The notes beneath the pieces were generated by a model, which had not been told where the DNA came from, did no database searches, and was given only the letters and a program-made list of their open reading frames with translations. Shown one piece after another: positions 1 to 7,998 of a stretch of DNA of 64,000 nucleotides; positions within the stretch are counted from its first letter, which is position 1, and every line of letters begins with the position of its first letter. The DNA comes from Eledone cirrhosa (taxonomy: Eukaryota > Mollusca > Cephalopoda > Octopoda > Eledonidae). Position numbers and translations under genes: made by a program. The DNA is taken from positions 115,609,302 through 115,673,301 of the forward strand of contig OZ024744.1 of the NCBI GenBank assembly GCA_964016885.1, written 5' to 3'.

Positions 1-60
1 AACAGAATTTAAATCTTTCTTCTAATCCAGCCAGACAAAGTACCTCTTATGTTGCAGCAT

Positions 61-107
61 GTGCGTGTGTGTGTGTGTGTGCATGCGTACATATGTATGC
101 ATGCATA
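61..107. repeat. GT/ATGC microsatellite
   Basis: A run of GT dinucleotides (about 61-81) passes into alternating purine-pyrimidine sequence with GCATGC and ATGTATGC steps up to about 107. The whole stretch alternates purine and pyrimidine, so it could adopt left-handed DNA; that is an inference. Flanking bases 1-60 show nothing I recognise. Confidence 0.85.
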
Positions 108-196
108 TTTTCCTCAGTCCCTTAATTTCAAGTACATGTTTGACTAACCACCTTCCCTGTGACAACGTTGTAAAGAAATCGCCATAATCTCTTGTG

Positions 197-660
197 TCAA
201 CATTCATCCTTTAAATTGTAAAATTCTTTACAAATTTTGAAGGTGCCAGCTATCACAGCCATTTGTAGTCTATGAATTAGGGAGCTGCGTTCTTTGACCA
301 CAAATCCAAGTTCATTATACTTTGGTCGAAGTGGGTTGGTATATAACCTGTAGCTCCAAATATGAAGCTGAGGGTGTATCTTGGATATTGGATCTATAAA
401 CTCCTCATCAATGGTCTGTAGATGTCCTCCCTCTCCTGTATTTTTCTTACAACATTGACATCATGTGGGCAGCTGATCTCTACAACAGAGCACGTTTTCA
501 ATGTGTGGTCCCAAACAACAATATCAGGCCGGTTGTGTTTTAATTTGGTGGCAGTATTTATTTTCAGGTTCCACCAGTATTCCTTAATGCCATCTATCTC
601 AACATATTCCTCCCTATTTGTTTTTCGTCTTCTGTAATACATTCCAAATCGTTCTAACTA
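197..660 (-). pseudogene. Non-LTR retrotransposon fragment, restriction-like endonuclease end (R2/NeSL-like group)
   Basis: This is the decayed C-terminal end of a retrotransposon polyprotein read on the minus strand. The open part (642-394, 82 codons) contains NRPDIVVWDHTLKTCSVVE, which fits the K/R-PD-X(12-14)-D/E active-site pattern of the restriction-like endonuclease used by R2, CRE and NeSL elements to nick their target. It continues with SCPHD and a REDIYRPLMRSL stretch typical of these proteins. A TAG then interrupts the frame where the family usually has a Gln. In-frame similarity continues past it (a hydrophobic FIFGATGYIP segment), and a frameshift near 320 moves the tail into another frame, ending RLQMAVIAGTFKICKEF at the TGA at 197-199. 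Another stop lies just upstream of the open part, near 660. The reverse transcriptase half is not present in this window. Assignment to a precise clade is uncertain; that it is a dead copy is clear. Confidence 0.8.
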
Positions 661-895
661 TGTCTTTGTTGTTCTTCCTCTACTAGTTTCTTTGCTTGAT
701 AACTACTGGTACTTCTTCACTCAACAATCATCATCAACAGGTTGATCACCCTATACCTCCACCCACTGAGGGACATTTAGCTATTATCTCTAGCAGGCTG
801 GTCACCCAATATGATATATATTGATACAGGAACATATTTCTGGAATTAGTTCCATTTCTCTATTTATATTCCATACACTGTTGATCATTCATAAC
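661..895. other. Intergenic stretch, nothing recognised
   Basis: AT-rich sequence with short ATC runs (around 727-736). On the minus strand next to the endonuclease fragment a short open stretch (KKLVEEEQQ) might be the degraded continuation of that element, but I cannot support it further. No gene, RNA or clear repeat is visible. Confidence 0.5.
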
Positions 896-1090
896 ATCTG
901 CTCTTTGTCTATCTGTCTAGTCTGTATCTCTGTCTATCTACCTTGTTTGTATATCTATCTATATATCTGTTTCTCTACCTGTCCATCTATCTATCTTTGT
1001 CTATCGTGTCCCTCTGTCTATCTAACTACATTGTTTGAGTATCTATATATCTATCTATATTGTTTGTCTCTCTGTCTATCTAACTTAATA
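896..1090. repeat. Impure TATC/TCTG tetranucleotide repeat
   Basis: Long run of CTATCTAT, CTGTCTAT and ATATATCTGT steps. It gives rise to a 161-codon plus-strand reading frame (821-1306) rich in Tyr, Leu, Ser and Cys that is simply translated microsatellite, so no protein is called. Confidence 0.85.
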
Positions 1091-1131
1091 GTTACATCTT
1101 TTGCCAAAACTTACAATGGGCTTAATCCTTT

Positions 1132-1303
1132 AACATTTACATTACTCTATATATACTATTGTATTTTCACAGTAAAGGCTTTACCTCACATAATATCTCA
1201 CATAACATTTACATTACTCTATATATACTATTGTATTTTCACAGTAAAGTCTTTACTTCACATAATATCTCGCATAACATTTACATTATTCTATATATAC
1301 TAC
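1132..1303. repeat. 72-bp tandem repeat, about 2.4 copies
   Basis: Units begin with AACATTTACATTA at 1132, 1204 and 1276, giving an exact 72-bp period. Each contains a TATTTTCACAGTAAAG core and a CATAATATCTC end. The third copy is cut at about 1303, where an unrelated element begins. A further partial copy (TATTTTCACAGTAAAGGC) resumes at about 1812, on the far side of that element. Confidence 0.85.
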
Positions 1304-1811
1304 TAGCTGAGGTACCCGGTAATACCCAGGAGCGGGGGTATTCCCAGTTCCCATTAAAATGCCCAATCAATGCCTCTCAGACCAAAAATGAAATCAAAAT
1401 ATAGGACAGATAATCAAAAGCGAAGACAAATTCATTTACGAAACAATGACACAAACAAATATTGTTGAGTGCATTGGTCAGGCGAAAAAATGTTTGTCAG
1501 AGAAGTTGAGTGTTGCTATAAGGAAAAAAATAGAACTCCCATTAGGGTGTCTTAATATTATTTAAATATTAATATTGAATAGGCATTATATCTTGTCATT
1601 TACCTATGGTTTAAATTCCATATAAATCGATGGGAAAAAATTAAGCGGGGGTTTTCAGCTGGGTTTGAACCCCCGGGAACCCTTTGATTAAAATGAAATA
1701 TACGCAAGAAATCAAATGGGCATGAGCCCCACACATGTGTCAAGTTTCATCAAGATCGGTTTGGTAGTTTTTGAGTTTTAGGTTCACAAACAAACAGACA
1801 GAAATTGCCAT
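1304..1811 (+). mobile_element. Unclassified dispersed element inserted in the 72-bp repeat
   Basis: The left end reads TAGCTGAGGTACCCGGTAAT, and the right end has CAAGTTTCATCAAGATCGG followed by ACAAACAAACAGACAG. Similar paired ends occur on short non-autonomous elements and retrotransposon 3' tails in many invertebrates (from memory, not searched). It has no coding capacity. A GGGTTTGAACCCCCG segment near 1663 resembles a tRNA B box and is also nearly self-complementary. The element is bracketed by pieces of the same 72-bp repeat, which marks both borders. Plus orientation is inferred from the tail-like right end. Confidence 0.6.
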
Positions 1812-1860
1812 ATATTTTCACAGTAAAGGCTTTACCCCAAATAATATAATAATAATAATG
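1812..1860. repeat. Partial 72-bp repeat copy followed by an AAT run
   Basis: TATTTTCACAGTAAAGGC matches the core of the tandem units at 1132-1303. It is followed by an (ATA)n microsatellite at about 1843-1860. Confidence 0.75.
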
Positions 1861-2003
1861 AAATTAATGTGTACAGTGCTCAGGTGCACTACAATTCATC
1901 AAAGGTGCATGTATAGTACATAGAATAATGTACAAATGTCAGGAAAATGAACAGTGTACGAGTCATGAAATACATGTGTGCGTGTGTATGGAAGGGGGAT
2001 ATC

Positions 2004-2200
2004 AGGTATAGTGTTGGCGAATCTCAGGAAGTATGGAGGTTTTAAAGCATGCAGTGTTTCGACATCTAATAACTGATGCAGGTAGTTTGTTCCATCCTTC
2101 AGCAACTCTGAGCGTGAAAAAATGTTTCCGAAAGTCTGTGTACTAAAGATAAACTATGATGTCATGGGATCTCAGGCAGACTCACAGAGAATGTAGACTT
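2004..2200 (-). pseudogene. Non-LTR retrotransposon reverse transcriptase, C-terminal fragment
   Basis: Reading the minus strand from about 2190, one frame gives VCLRSHDIIVYL, a TAG stop, then YTDFRKHFFTLRVAEGWN and KLPASVI, ending at a TGA near 2005. The pattern FF-x(2)-R-V-x-E-x-W-N-x-L-P is the well-known conserved tail that follows the reverse transcriptase domain in many CR1/Jockey-type LINEs. The internal stop and the lack of any upstream RT domain show a dead fragment of about 65 codons. A longer minus-strand reading frame here (1899-2105) is in a different phase and lacks the motif, so it is a shadow. Confidence 0.75.
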
Positions 2201-2232
2201 TGTATGCAACAAATGCACAGGAGCAGTGTGCA

Positions 2233-2445
2233 TAAATAATCATTTAAATGGAGCTAAGTTTAAAATGTAACTTTGAAGAAATAACAGATAAATGATATCG
2301 ATATTCCTTTCTGAAGAACAGTCAGATAAAATTTACCTAATCTTTCCTCTTAGTCCATAGAAATTAACTAGACAAATAATCATTTAAACGGAGCTAAGTC
2401 TAAAATATAAGTTTGAAGACATAAAAGATAAATTTATTCCTTTAG
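2233..2445. repeat. Direct duplication of an about 75-bp segment, 141 bp apart
   Basis: AAATAATCATTTAAATGGAG starts at 2233 and a close copy (AAACGGAG variant) starts at 2374. Similarity continues through GCTAAGT..TAAAAT..AGATAAAT in both. It looks like an old local duplication with point changes. No gene is visible in 2200-2530. Confidence 0.75.
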
Positions 2446-2530
2446 ACCCAACTGTCGACAGTTTCATTCATACTTTGTGGAAATGTTTAATCGTTGCATT
2501 ATCCATGAGGCTTCGAGATTATCAAATGGT

Positions 2531-2760
2531 GAAGGTGCATGGCTGAGTGGTTAGAGAATTAGATTCGCAATCATGAGGTAGTGAGTTCAATTCCTGGACC
2601 AGGCGGTGCGTTATGTCCTTGAGCAAGACATTTTATTTCACATTGCTCGTTCTACCTGGAGTTGCGACCGATAGATAGTATTAGCAACTGGAAAGACCAA
2701 AGGAAACATTGTTTCCTCGGTCCAATTTGACGAAACTCGATCGACTGTCAATATATATAT
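2531..2760 (+). mobile_element. tRNA-derived SINE
   Basis: The head is tRNA-like: TGGCTGAGTGG matches the pol III A box, and GAGTTCAATTCCTGG downstream resembles the B box, at normal tRNA spacing. The tRNA-unrelated body follows (TCCTTGAGCAAGACATTTTA..CACTGGCTCGTT-type text), and the tail is a short AT repeat (2752-2761) and an A run (2768-2776). The body shares the 'cttgagcaagaca..tttcacattgct' text in the same sense as the minus-strand SINE at 7853-7998, so the two belong to one superfamily. It is not a functional tRNA gene because the cloverleaf after the B box is lost. Confidence 0.8.
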
Positions 2761-2779
2761 AAATGGTAAAAAAAAAACC

Positions 2780-2965
2780 TTTGGTCAGGAATGACCATGG
2801 GATTTGCATCTAGAAAGTTCCCCTCCAGGGCACAAATCAAAGGAAAGTTGTATTTGTGGAAAACCAGCAGTCATCCATACATACCAATCTTCCCTCTCCA
2901 CATCATCAATGTTGTCCAATGGTTGATACAGCTTGGCACTAGTGATGTGATAACATACAATATAT
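2780..2965. mobile_element. Left part of a dispersed element, source of the 85-bp satellite
   Basis: TTTGGTCAGGAATGACCATG through CCAGCAGTCATCCATACATA and on to ATGTTGTCCAATGG then GATACAGCTTGGCACTAGTG. The last about 75 bp are a diverged copy of the unit that makes up the 85-bp array at 3213-4920. From memory this text is part of a common cephalopod interspersed repeat whose continuation is the SINE-like segment found at 4921-5009. Confidence 0.65.
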
Positions 2966-3037
2966 ATACATTATATATTGGAAGGAGAAAACTCTTAGTG
3001 TGAAATTGGGGTTTGAAATAAATCTTTTGTGACATCA

Positions 3038-3066
3038 GTCCTGGAACTTTTCTGACACACCTCGTA
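3038..3066 (-). repeat. Possible mariner-type terminal inverted repeat fragment
   Basis: On the minus strand the sequence begins TACGAGGTGTGTCAGAAAAG and continues TTCCAGGAC. That resembles the TACGAGG..GT..AAAAGT..GGAC ends of mariner-like DNA transposons, including the TA target. I found no matching partner or transposase nearby, so it would be a solo end. Confidence 0.4.
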
Positions 3067-3069
3067 GAC

Positions 3070-3212
3070 TCTATATATATTGTTGTCCAAGGTAACGGCA
3101 AAGGCCAGCACAGCTTGGCACCAGTGACAATCATAATTATAGATATAACTTTGATAGGTTTCGGCCAGTATTGGCCCAGGGCATGTCTAACTTAATAGCA
3201 CCACCTGGCAAC
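3070..3212. repeat. Diverged flanking copy of the 85-bp repeat plus unclassified repeat text
   Basis: TTGTTGTCCAAGG..GGCCAGCACAGCTTGGCACCAGTGAC (about 3081-3129) is a degenerate relative of the 85-bp unit. From 3150 to 3212 the text GGTTTCGGCCAGTATTGGCC and GCACCACCTGGCAAC is not clearly assignable. Confidence 0.6.
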
Positions 3213-4920
3213 ACTATATATGTATTATATATGATGTTGTCAAAGGGAAAGGTAATGTCTGATACAGCTTGGTACCAGTGACATCACAACTATATATATA
3301 CTATATATATTATATATGATGTTGTCCAAGGGAAAGGTAATGTCTGATACAGCTTGGTACCAGTGACATCACAACTATATATATACTATATATATATATT
3401 ATATATGATGTTGTCCAAGGGAAAGGTAATGTCTGATACAGCTTGGTACCAGTGACATCACAACTATATATATACTATATATATTATATATGATGTTGTC
3501 CAAGAGAAAGGTAATGTCTGATACAGCTTGGTACCAGTGACATCACAACTATATATATACTATATATATATTATATATGATGTTGTCCAAGGGAAAGGTA
3601 ATGTCTGAAACAGCTTGGTACCAGTGACATCACAACTATATATATACTATATATATATATTATATATGATGTTGTCCAAGGGAAAGGTAATGTCTGATAC
3701 AGCTTGGTACCAGTGACATCACAACTATATATATACTATATATATTATATATGATGTTGTCCAAGGGAAAGGTAATGTTTGATACAGCTTGGTACCAGTA
3801 ACATCACAACTATATATATACTATATATATATATTATATATGATGTTGTCCAAGAGAAAGGTAATGTCTGATACAGCTTGGTACCAGTGACATCACAAGT
3901 ATATATATACTATATATATATTATATATGATGTTGTCCAAGGCAGAGGTAATGTCTGATACAGCTTGGTACCAGTGACATCACAACTATATATATACTAT
4001 ATATATTATATATGATGTTGTCCAAGGGAAAGGTAATGTCTGATACAGCTTGGTACCAGTGACATCACAACTATATATATACTATATATATTATATATGA
4101 TGTTGTCCAAGAGAAAGGTAATATCTGATACAGCTTGGTACCAGTGACATCACAACTATATATATACTATATATATTATATATGATGTTGTCCAAGAGAA
4201 AGGTAATATCTGATACAGCTTGGTACCAGTGACATCACAACTATATATATACTATATATATTATATATGATGTTGTCCAAGAGAAAGGTAATGTCTGATA
4301 CAGCTTGGTACCAGTGACATCACAACTATATAGATACTATATATATATTATATATGATGTTGTCCAAGAGAAAGGTAATGTCTGATACAGCTTGGTACCA
4401 GTAACATCACAACTATATATATACTATATATATATATTATATATGATGTTGTCCAAGGGAAAGGTAATGTCTGATACAGCTTGGTACCAGTGACATCACA
4501 ACTATATATATACTATATATATATTATATATGATGTTGTCCAAGGGAAAGGTAATGTCTGATACAGCTTGGTACCAGTGACATCACAACTATATATATAC
4601 TATATATATTATATATGATGTTGTCCAAGGGAAAGGTAATGTCTGATACAGCTTGGTACCAGTGACATCACAACTATATATATACTATATATATTATATA
4701 TGATGTTGTCCAAGGGACAGGTAATGTCTGATACAGCTTGGTACCAGTGACATCACAACTATATATATACTATATATATATTATATATGATGTTGTCCAA
4801 GAAAGGTAATGTCTGATACAGCTTGGTACCAGTGACATCACTACTATATATATATTATATATGATGTTGTCCAAGGGAAAGGTAATGTCTGATACAGCTT
4901 GGTACCAGTGACATCACAAC
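3213..4920. repeat. 85-89-bp satellite, about 20 copies, derived from a dispersed element
   Basis: The unit is GATGTTGTCCAAGGGAAAGG, then TAATGTCTGATACAGCTTGG, TACCAGTGACATCACAAC, and a TA-rich linker (TATATATACTATATATATTATATAT). Starts at 3233, 3318, 3407 and 3492 show periods of 85, 89 and 85 bp; the difference is TA dinucleotides in the linker. Twenty CAGCTTGGTACC cores can be counted. Inner copies are very alike (small variants AAGAGAAAGG and AATATCTG), while copies on the left edge (2890-3130) are strongly diverged. The last copy runs directly into non-repeated element sequence at 4921. Confidence 0.92.
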
Positions 4921-5009
4921 CTATTTCTAGAGCTGAGTAAACTGGAGCAACATGAAATAAAGTGTGTTGCTCAAGGACACAACACATCACCAGGTCCAGG
5001 TATCGCCAT
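4921..5009 (-). mobile_element. SINE body, truncated before its tRNA head
   Basis: CTATTTCTAGAGCTGAGTAA ACTGGAGCAAC then GTGTGTTGCTCAAGGACACA matches the segment at 7853-7930, which there leads to a minus-strand tRNA-like head. Here the match fades at about 5000-5009 before the A and B boxes. It is contiguous with the 85-bp array and forms its right border. Confidence 0.7.
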
Positions 5010-5034
5010 ACTTCACTGAATCACCTATACTATA

Positions 5035-5160
5035 TATTAGGGCACCAGCTGTAGAAACCAAGCCACACAGTTCTGTATAAACAAGACATGGTCAGCTGAC
5101 TCATAACATCTCAGCTAATCCATGCGGGTTAAAATGGACATTAAATAGTAATGATGATAT
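5035..5160 (+). mobile_element. End of a dispersed element with ATG-repeat tail
   Basis: GGGCACCAGCTGTAGAAACC is followed at 5118-5160 by AATCCATGCGGGTTAAAATG, GACATTAAATAG and an ATGATGAT tail. The reverse-complement counterpart (ATC repeat, then TTTTACGTCCACTTTTCC) lies at 7658-7700, so the same family is present in opposite orientation. Confidence 0.65.
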
Positions 5161-5186
5161 GTATACACTTGTCACATGCTAAAATC

Positions 5187-7260
5187 AGTCAGTTGGAATT
5201 TTCAGACGACATGATGTTACTTAACCCGACAGAAGGTGACTTTCAACATGCCCTTAGGCATTAGGTTTGATGCAGAGTGCTACATGACGGGAATCAAAAT
5301 TAGTGCAGCGAAAACTGAGACACTCGTCCTCTCAAAGAAGCCTGCACAGTACACTCTATATGAGAATGGAGTTCCACTGAAGCAGGTAGTGAAGTTCAAG
5401 TATCTCGGGGCCATGTTCACGGGTGATGGAAGGCAGGAGGCTGAATTAAGTGCAAGAATTGCAGGAGCTGATGTAGTAATGTACCAGCTTCACCATTTAG
5501 TAATCAGAAGGGAGATAGATGTAAATACCAAACGCGCTACCTTCAATTCAGTATTCATGCCAACCCTTACCTATGGTCATGATTCTTGGGTAATGACCGA
5601 AAGAATATGATCCCAAATATAAGGAGCTGAAATGGGTTTGGGGATAAGGTTACTTACTGAAAGATCACAACTCTGATACTATGACATGTGGTTAGAATGT
5701 CTCAGGAAAGAATCTCTGAATTGAGAGATCACAGCGCTGATACTACAGACATGTGGTTAGAATGTCTCAGGAAAGAATCTCTGAATTGAGAGATACTCTG
5801 ATACTATGACATGTGTTTAGAATGTCTCAGGAAAGAATCTCTGAATTGAGAGATCACAGCTCTGATACTACAGACATGTGGTTAGAATGTCTCAGGAAAG
5901 AATCTCTGAATTGAGAGATCACAGCTCTGATACTATGTACATGTGGTTAGAATGTCTACGGAAAGAATCTCTGAATTGAGAGGTCACAGCTCTGATTCTA
6001 CAGACATGTGGTTAGAATGTCTCAGGAAAGAATCTCTGAATTGAGAGGTCACAACTCTGATACTATGGACATGTGGTTAGAATGTCTCAGGAAAGAATCT
6101 CTGAATTGAGAGATCACAGCTCTGATACTATGACATGTGGTTAGAATGTCTCAGGAAAGAATCTCTGAATTGAGAGGTCACAACTCTGATACTATGACAT
6201 GTGGTTAGGATGTCTCAGGAAAGAATCTCTGAATTGAGAGGTCACAACTCTGATACTATGACATGTGGTTAGGATGTCTCAGGAAAGAATCACTGTATTG
6301 AGAGATCACAGCTCTGATACTATGACATGTGGTTAGAATGTCTCAGGAAAGAATCTCTGAATTGAGAGATCACAACTCTGATACTATGACATGTGGTTAG
6401 AATGTCTCAGGAAAGAATCTCTGAATTGAGAGGTCACAACTCTGATACTATGACATGTGGTTAGGATGTCTCAGGAAAGAATCACTGTATTGAGAGATCA
6501 CAGCTCTGATACTATGACATGTGGTTAGAATGTCTCAGGAAAGAATCTCTGAATTGAGAGATCACAACTCTGATACTATGACATGTGGTTAGAATGTCTC
6601 AGGAAAGAATCTCTGAATTGAGAGATCACAGCTCTGATACTATGACATGTGGTTAGAATGTCTCAGGAAAGAATCTCTGAATTGAGAGATCACAGCTCTG
6701 ATACTATGACATGAGGTTAGAATGTCTCAGGAAAGAATCTCTGAATTGAGAGATCACAGCTCTGATACTATGACATGTGGTTAGAATGTCTCAGGAAAGA
6801 ATCTCTGAATTGAGAGATCACAGCTCTGATACTATGACATGTGGTTAGAATGTCTCAGGAAAGAATCTCTGAATTGAGAGATCACAGCTCTGATACTATG
6901 ACATGTGGTTAGAATGTCTCAGGAAAGAATCTCTGAATTGAGAGATCACAGCTCTGATACTACAGACATGTGGTTAGAATGTCTCAGGAAAGAATCTCTG
7001 AATTGAGAGGTCACAACTCTGATACTATGACATGTGGTTAGAATGTCTCAGGAATGAATCTCTGGACAAATTTTACGGGCAAAGGCAACCGGCAAGAGAC
7101 CCAGGGCTAGACCCTAACCAAGATAGTTGGATAACATCCATGAGCTTGGCTGGCCTCAGTTGGGGATTCAGCTGGATCAGTTGGTGACGGTTGCTTCTGA
7201 CAGGACCTGCTGGAAGGAGGGTTTGAGAACTCCGCCCCCATAATCCTCTCAAGAATATAT
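5187..7260 (+). pseudogene. Non-LTR retrotransposon ORF2 end (RT catalytic motif to C-terminus) with internal satellite
   Basis: Read on plus, LEFSDDMMLL (5193-5222) corresponds to the reverse transcriptase F/Y-x-D-D active-site box, here FSDD. A frameshift near 5240-5260 leads to the open stretch 5236-5610. That stretch has AECYMTGIKISAAKTETLVL, then PLKQVVKFKYLGAMFTGDGR and FMPTLTYGHDSWVMTER, the usual RT palm/thumb continuation in this LINE group. TGA and TAA stops follow within SQI-GAEMG, where relatives read SQVQAAEMG. The next family segment (RSQL..HVVRMSQERIS) has been expanded into a 64-bp satellite (5659-7064). Beyond it the end resumes: AKATGKRPRARP (about 7079), then LDNIHELGWPQLGIQLD and VASDRTCWKEGLRTPPP, with stops at two positions. 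It is clearly dead. The clade is not certain. Confidence 0.82.
5659..7064. repeat. 64-65-bp satellite, about 22 copies, inside the ORF2 remnant
   Basis: The unit is AGATCACAGCTCTGATACTA, TGACATGTGGTTAGAATGTC, TCAGGAAAGAATCTCTGAAT, TGAG. Spacing measured between starts at 6623 and 6687 is exactly 64 bp; copies with TACAGACATG in place of TATGACATG are 65 bp. Units translate in one phase to RHVVRMSQERISELRDHSS, so each is a copy of the LINE C-terminal coding segment. Variants (GAGGTCACAAC; CACTGTATTG at about 6291 and 6483) recur in pairs of adjacent units, a sign of block duplication of two to four units at a time. Confidence 0.92.
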
Positions 7261-7450
7261 GGGCAAAGAAGAATAAGAGGATGATGTCCTTTCCTTGTGA
7301 GTGTAATCCATGTTTTAATTATTATTAGTTGTAATGAGTATGGCAATGACAGTAGCAGTGAAGAGCCTTCTCTAATTTGGGGTGGAGGGAGTTGCGGCTA
7401 CCCAGGAAGAGAGGTATAAGTACATAGGGTAGGTGGTTGATATGTAAGGT
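7261..7450. other. Spacer, nothing recognised
   Basis: The first part (AAGAAGAATAAGAGGATGATG) may be the 3' tail of the LINE. The remainder up to the hairpin has no visible gene or repeat. A minus-strand reading frame of 79 codons (7107-7346) overlaps the LINE remnant and is a shadow. Confidence 0.5.
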
Positions 7451-7564
7451 AATTGTTTCTACTTTTGGCACAAGGCCAGCAATTACCCAGTGCATTACTG
7501 CTACTTTATTTTATCAGTAATGCACTGGGTAATTGCTGGCCTTGTGCCAAATGTAGAAACAATT
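7451..7564. repeat. Inverted repeat: 50-bp arms, 14-bp loop
   Basis: The left arm 7451-7500 begins AATTGTTTCTACTTTTGGCA and ends GTGCATTACTG. The right arm 7515-7564 is its reverse complement with a single mismatch (49 of 50). The loop is CTACTTTATTTTAT. The arms are the tail segment of the SINE type found at 7999-8540 (GGCACAAGGCCAGCAATT), so this is two head-to-head SINE tails. Confidence 0.93.
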
Positions 7565-7657
7565 CTTTAATAGGTTATCATCACTTACCTCGCCCTTACT
7601 ACGCGGTCACCTCACTCCCTTTTAAATTCTAATACTCATAACTCCTTAGTAGCTGTG
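7565..7657. other. Spacer, nothing recognised
   Basis: Short unique-looking sequence between the hairpin and the ATC microsatellite; no feature is supported. Confidence 0.4.
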
Positions 7658-7850
7658 ATCATCATCATCATCATCATTTTACGTCCACTTTTCCCTGCTT
7701 GCAAGGGTAGGACGGGAACTGATTCTGGCTTGATTTCTACAGCTGGATGTCCTTCCTAACACCAACCTCATTTACAGTGAGTGCTGGGTGCTTTTTGCCG
7801 TGTCACCTCTACCACCACTTTGCAGTGGAATGATAGGGACCCCAATCCCT
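7658..7850 (-). mobile_element. Dispersed element with ATC microsatellite end
   Basis: An (ATC)n run (7658-7677) is followed by TTTTACGTCCACTTTTCC, GCTTGCAAGGGTAGGACG and CTACAGCTGGATGTCCTTCC. In reverse complement this ends with GGACGTAAAATGATGATG, the same tail style as the plus-strand copy at 5118-5160. Confidence 0.65.
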
Positions 7851-7998
7851 ATCATCTCATTTCTACAGCTGAGTAAACTGGAGCAATGTGAAATAAAGTG
7901 TCTTGCTCAAGGAAACAACACACCACCCGGTCTGAGAATTGAACTCACAACCTTTCGATTGTAAGGCCAATGCTCTAACCACTAAACCATGTGCCTCC
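7851..7998 (-). mobile_element. tRNA-derived SINE, minus strand
   Basis: In reverse complement it starts GGAGGCACATGGTTTAGTGG with the A box TGGTTTAGTGG (complement of 7979-7989), then AGAGCATTGGCCTTACAATC and the B-box-like GAGTTCAATTCTCAG (about 7934-7948). The body TTGAGCAAGACACTTTATTT and a TGCTCCAGTTTACTCAGCTG end follow. Intact A and B boxes at tRNA spacing suggest pol III origin. The cloverleaf is not preserved, so this is a SINE and not a tRNA gene. Confidence 0.82.

Noticed and set aside
22..207. 61-codon minus-strand frame beside the endonuclease remnant
   Set aside because: It includes translated GT repeat (HTHTHT) and lies in the probable 3' region of the dead retrotransposon; nothing supports a gene.
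422..637. 71-codon plus-strand frame
   Set aside because: Antisense shadow of the endonuclease remnant, which carries the recognisable motif.
821..1306. 161-codon plus-strand open frame, the longest in the window
   Set aside because: It is translated TATC/TCTG microsatellite and 72-bp repeat; no domain and no codon pattern of a gene.
2531..2620. Functional tRNA gene (A and B boxes present)
   Set aside because: Sequence after the B box is SINE body and no cloverleaf can be closed; the same holds for the minus-strand heads at 7,851-8,410.
2871..3134. 87-codon minus-strand frame as a gene
   Set aside because: It spans several unrelated repeat fragments, including a possible mariner end, with no coherent domain.
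7107..7346. 79-codon minus-strand frame
   Set aside because: Antisense to the LINE C-terminal remnant and its tail; no independent support.
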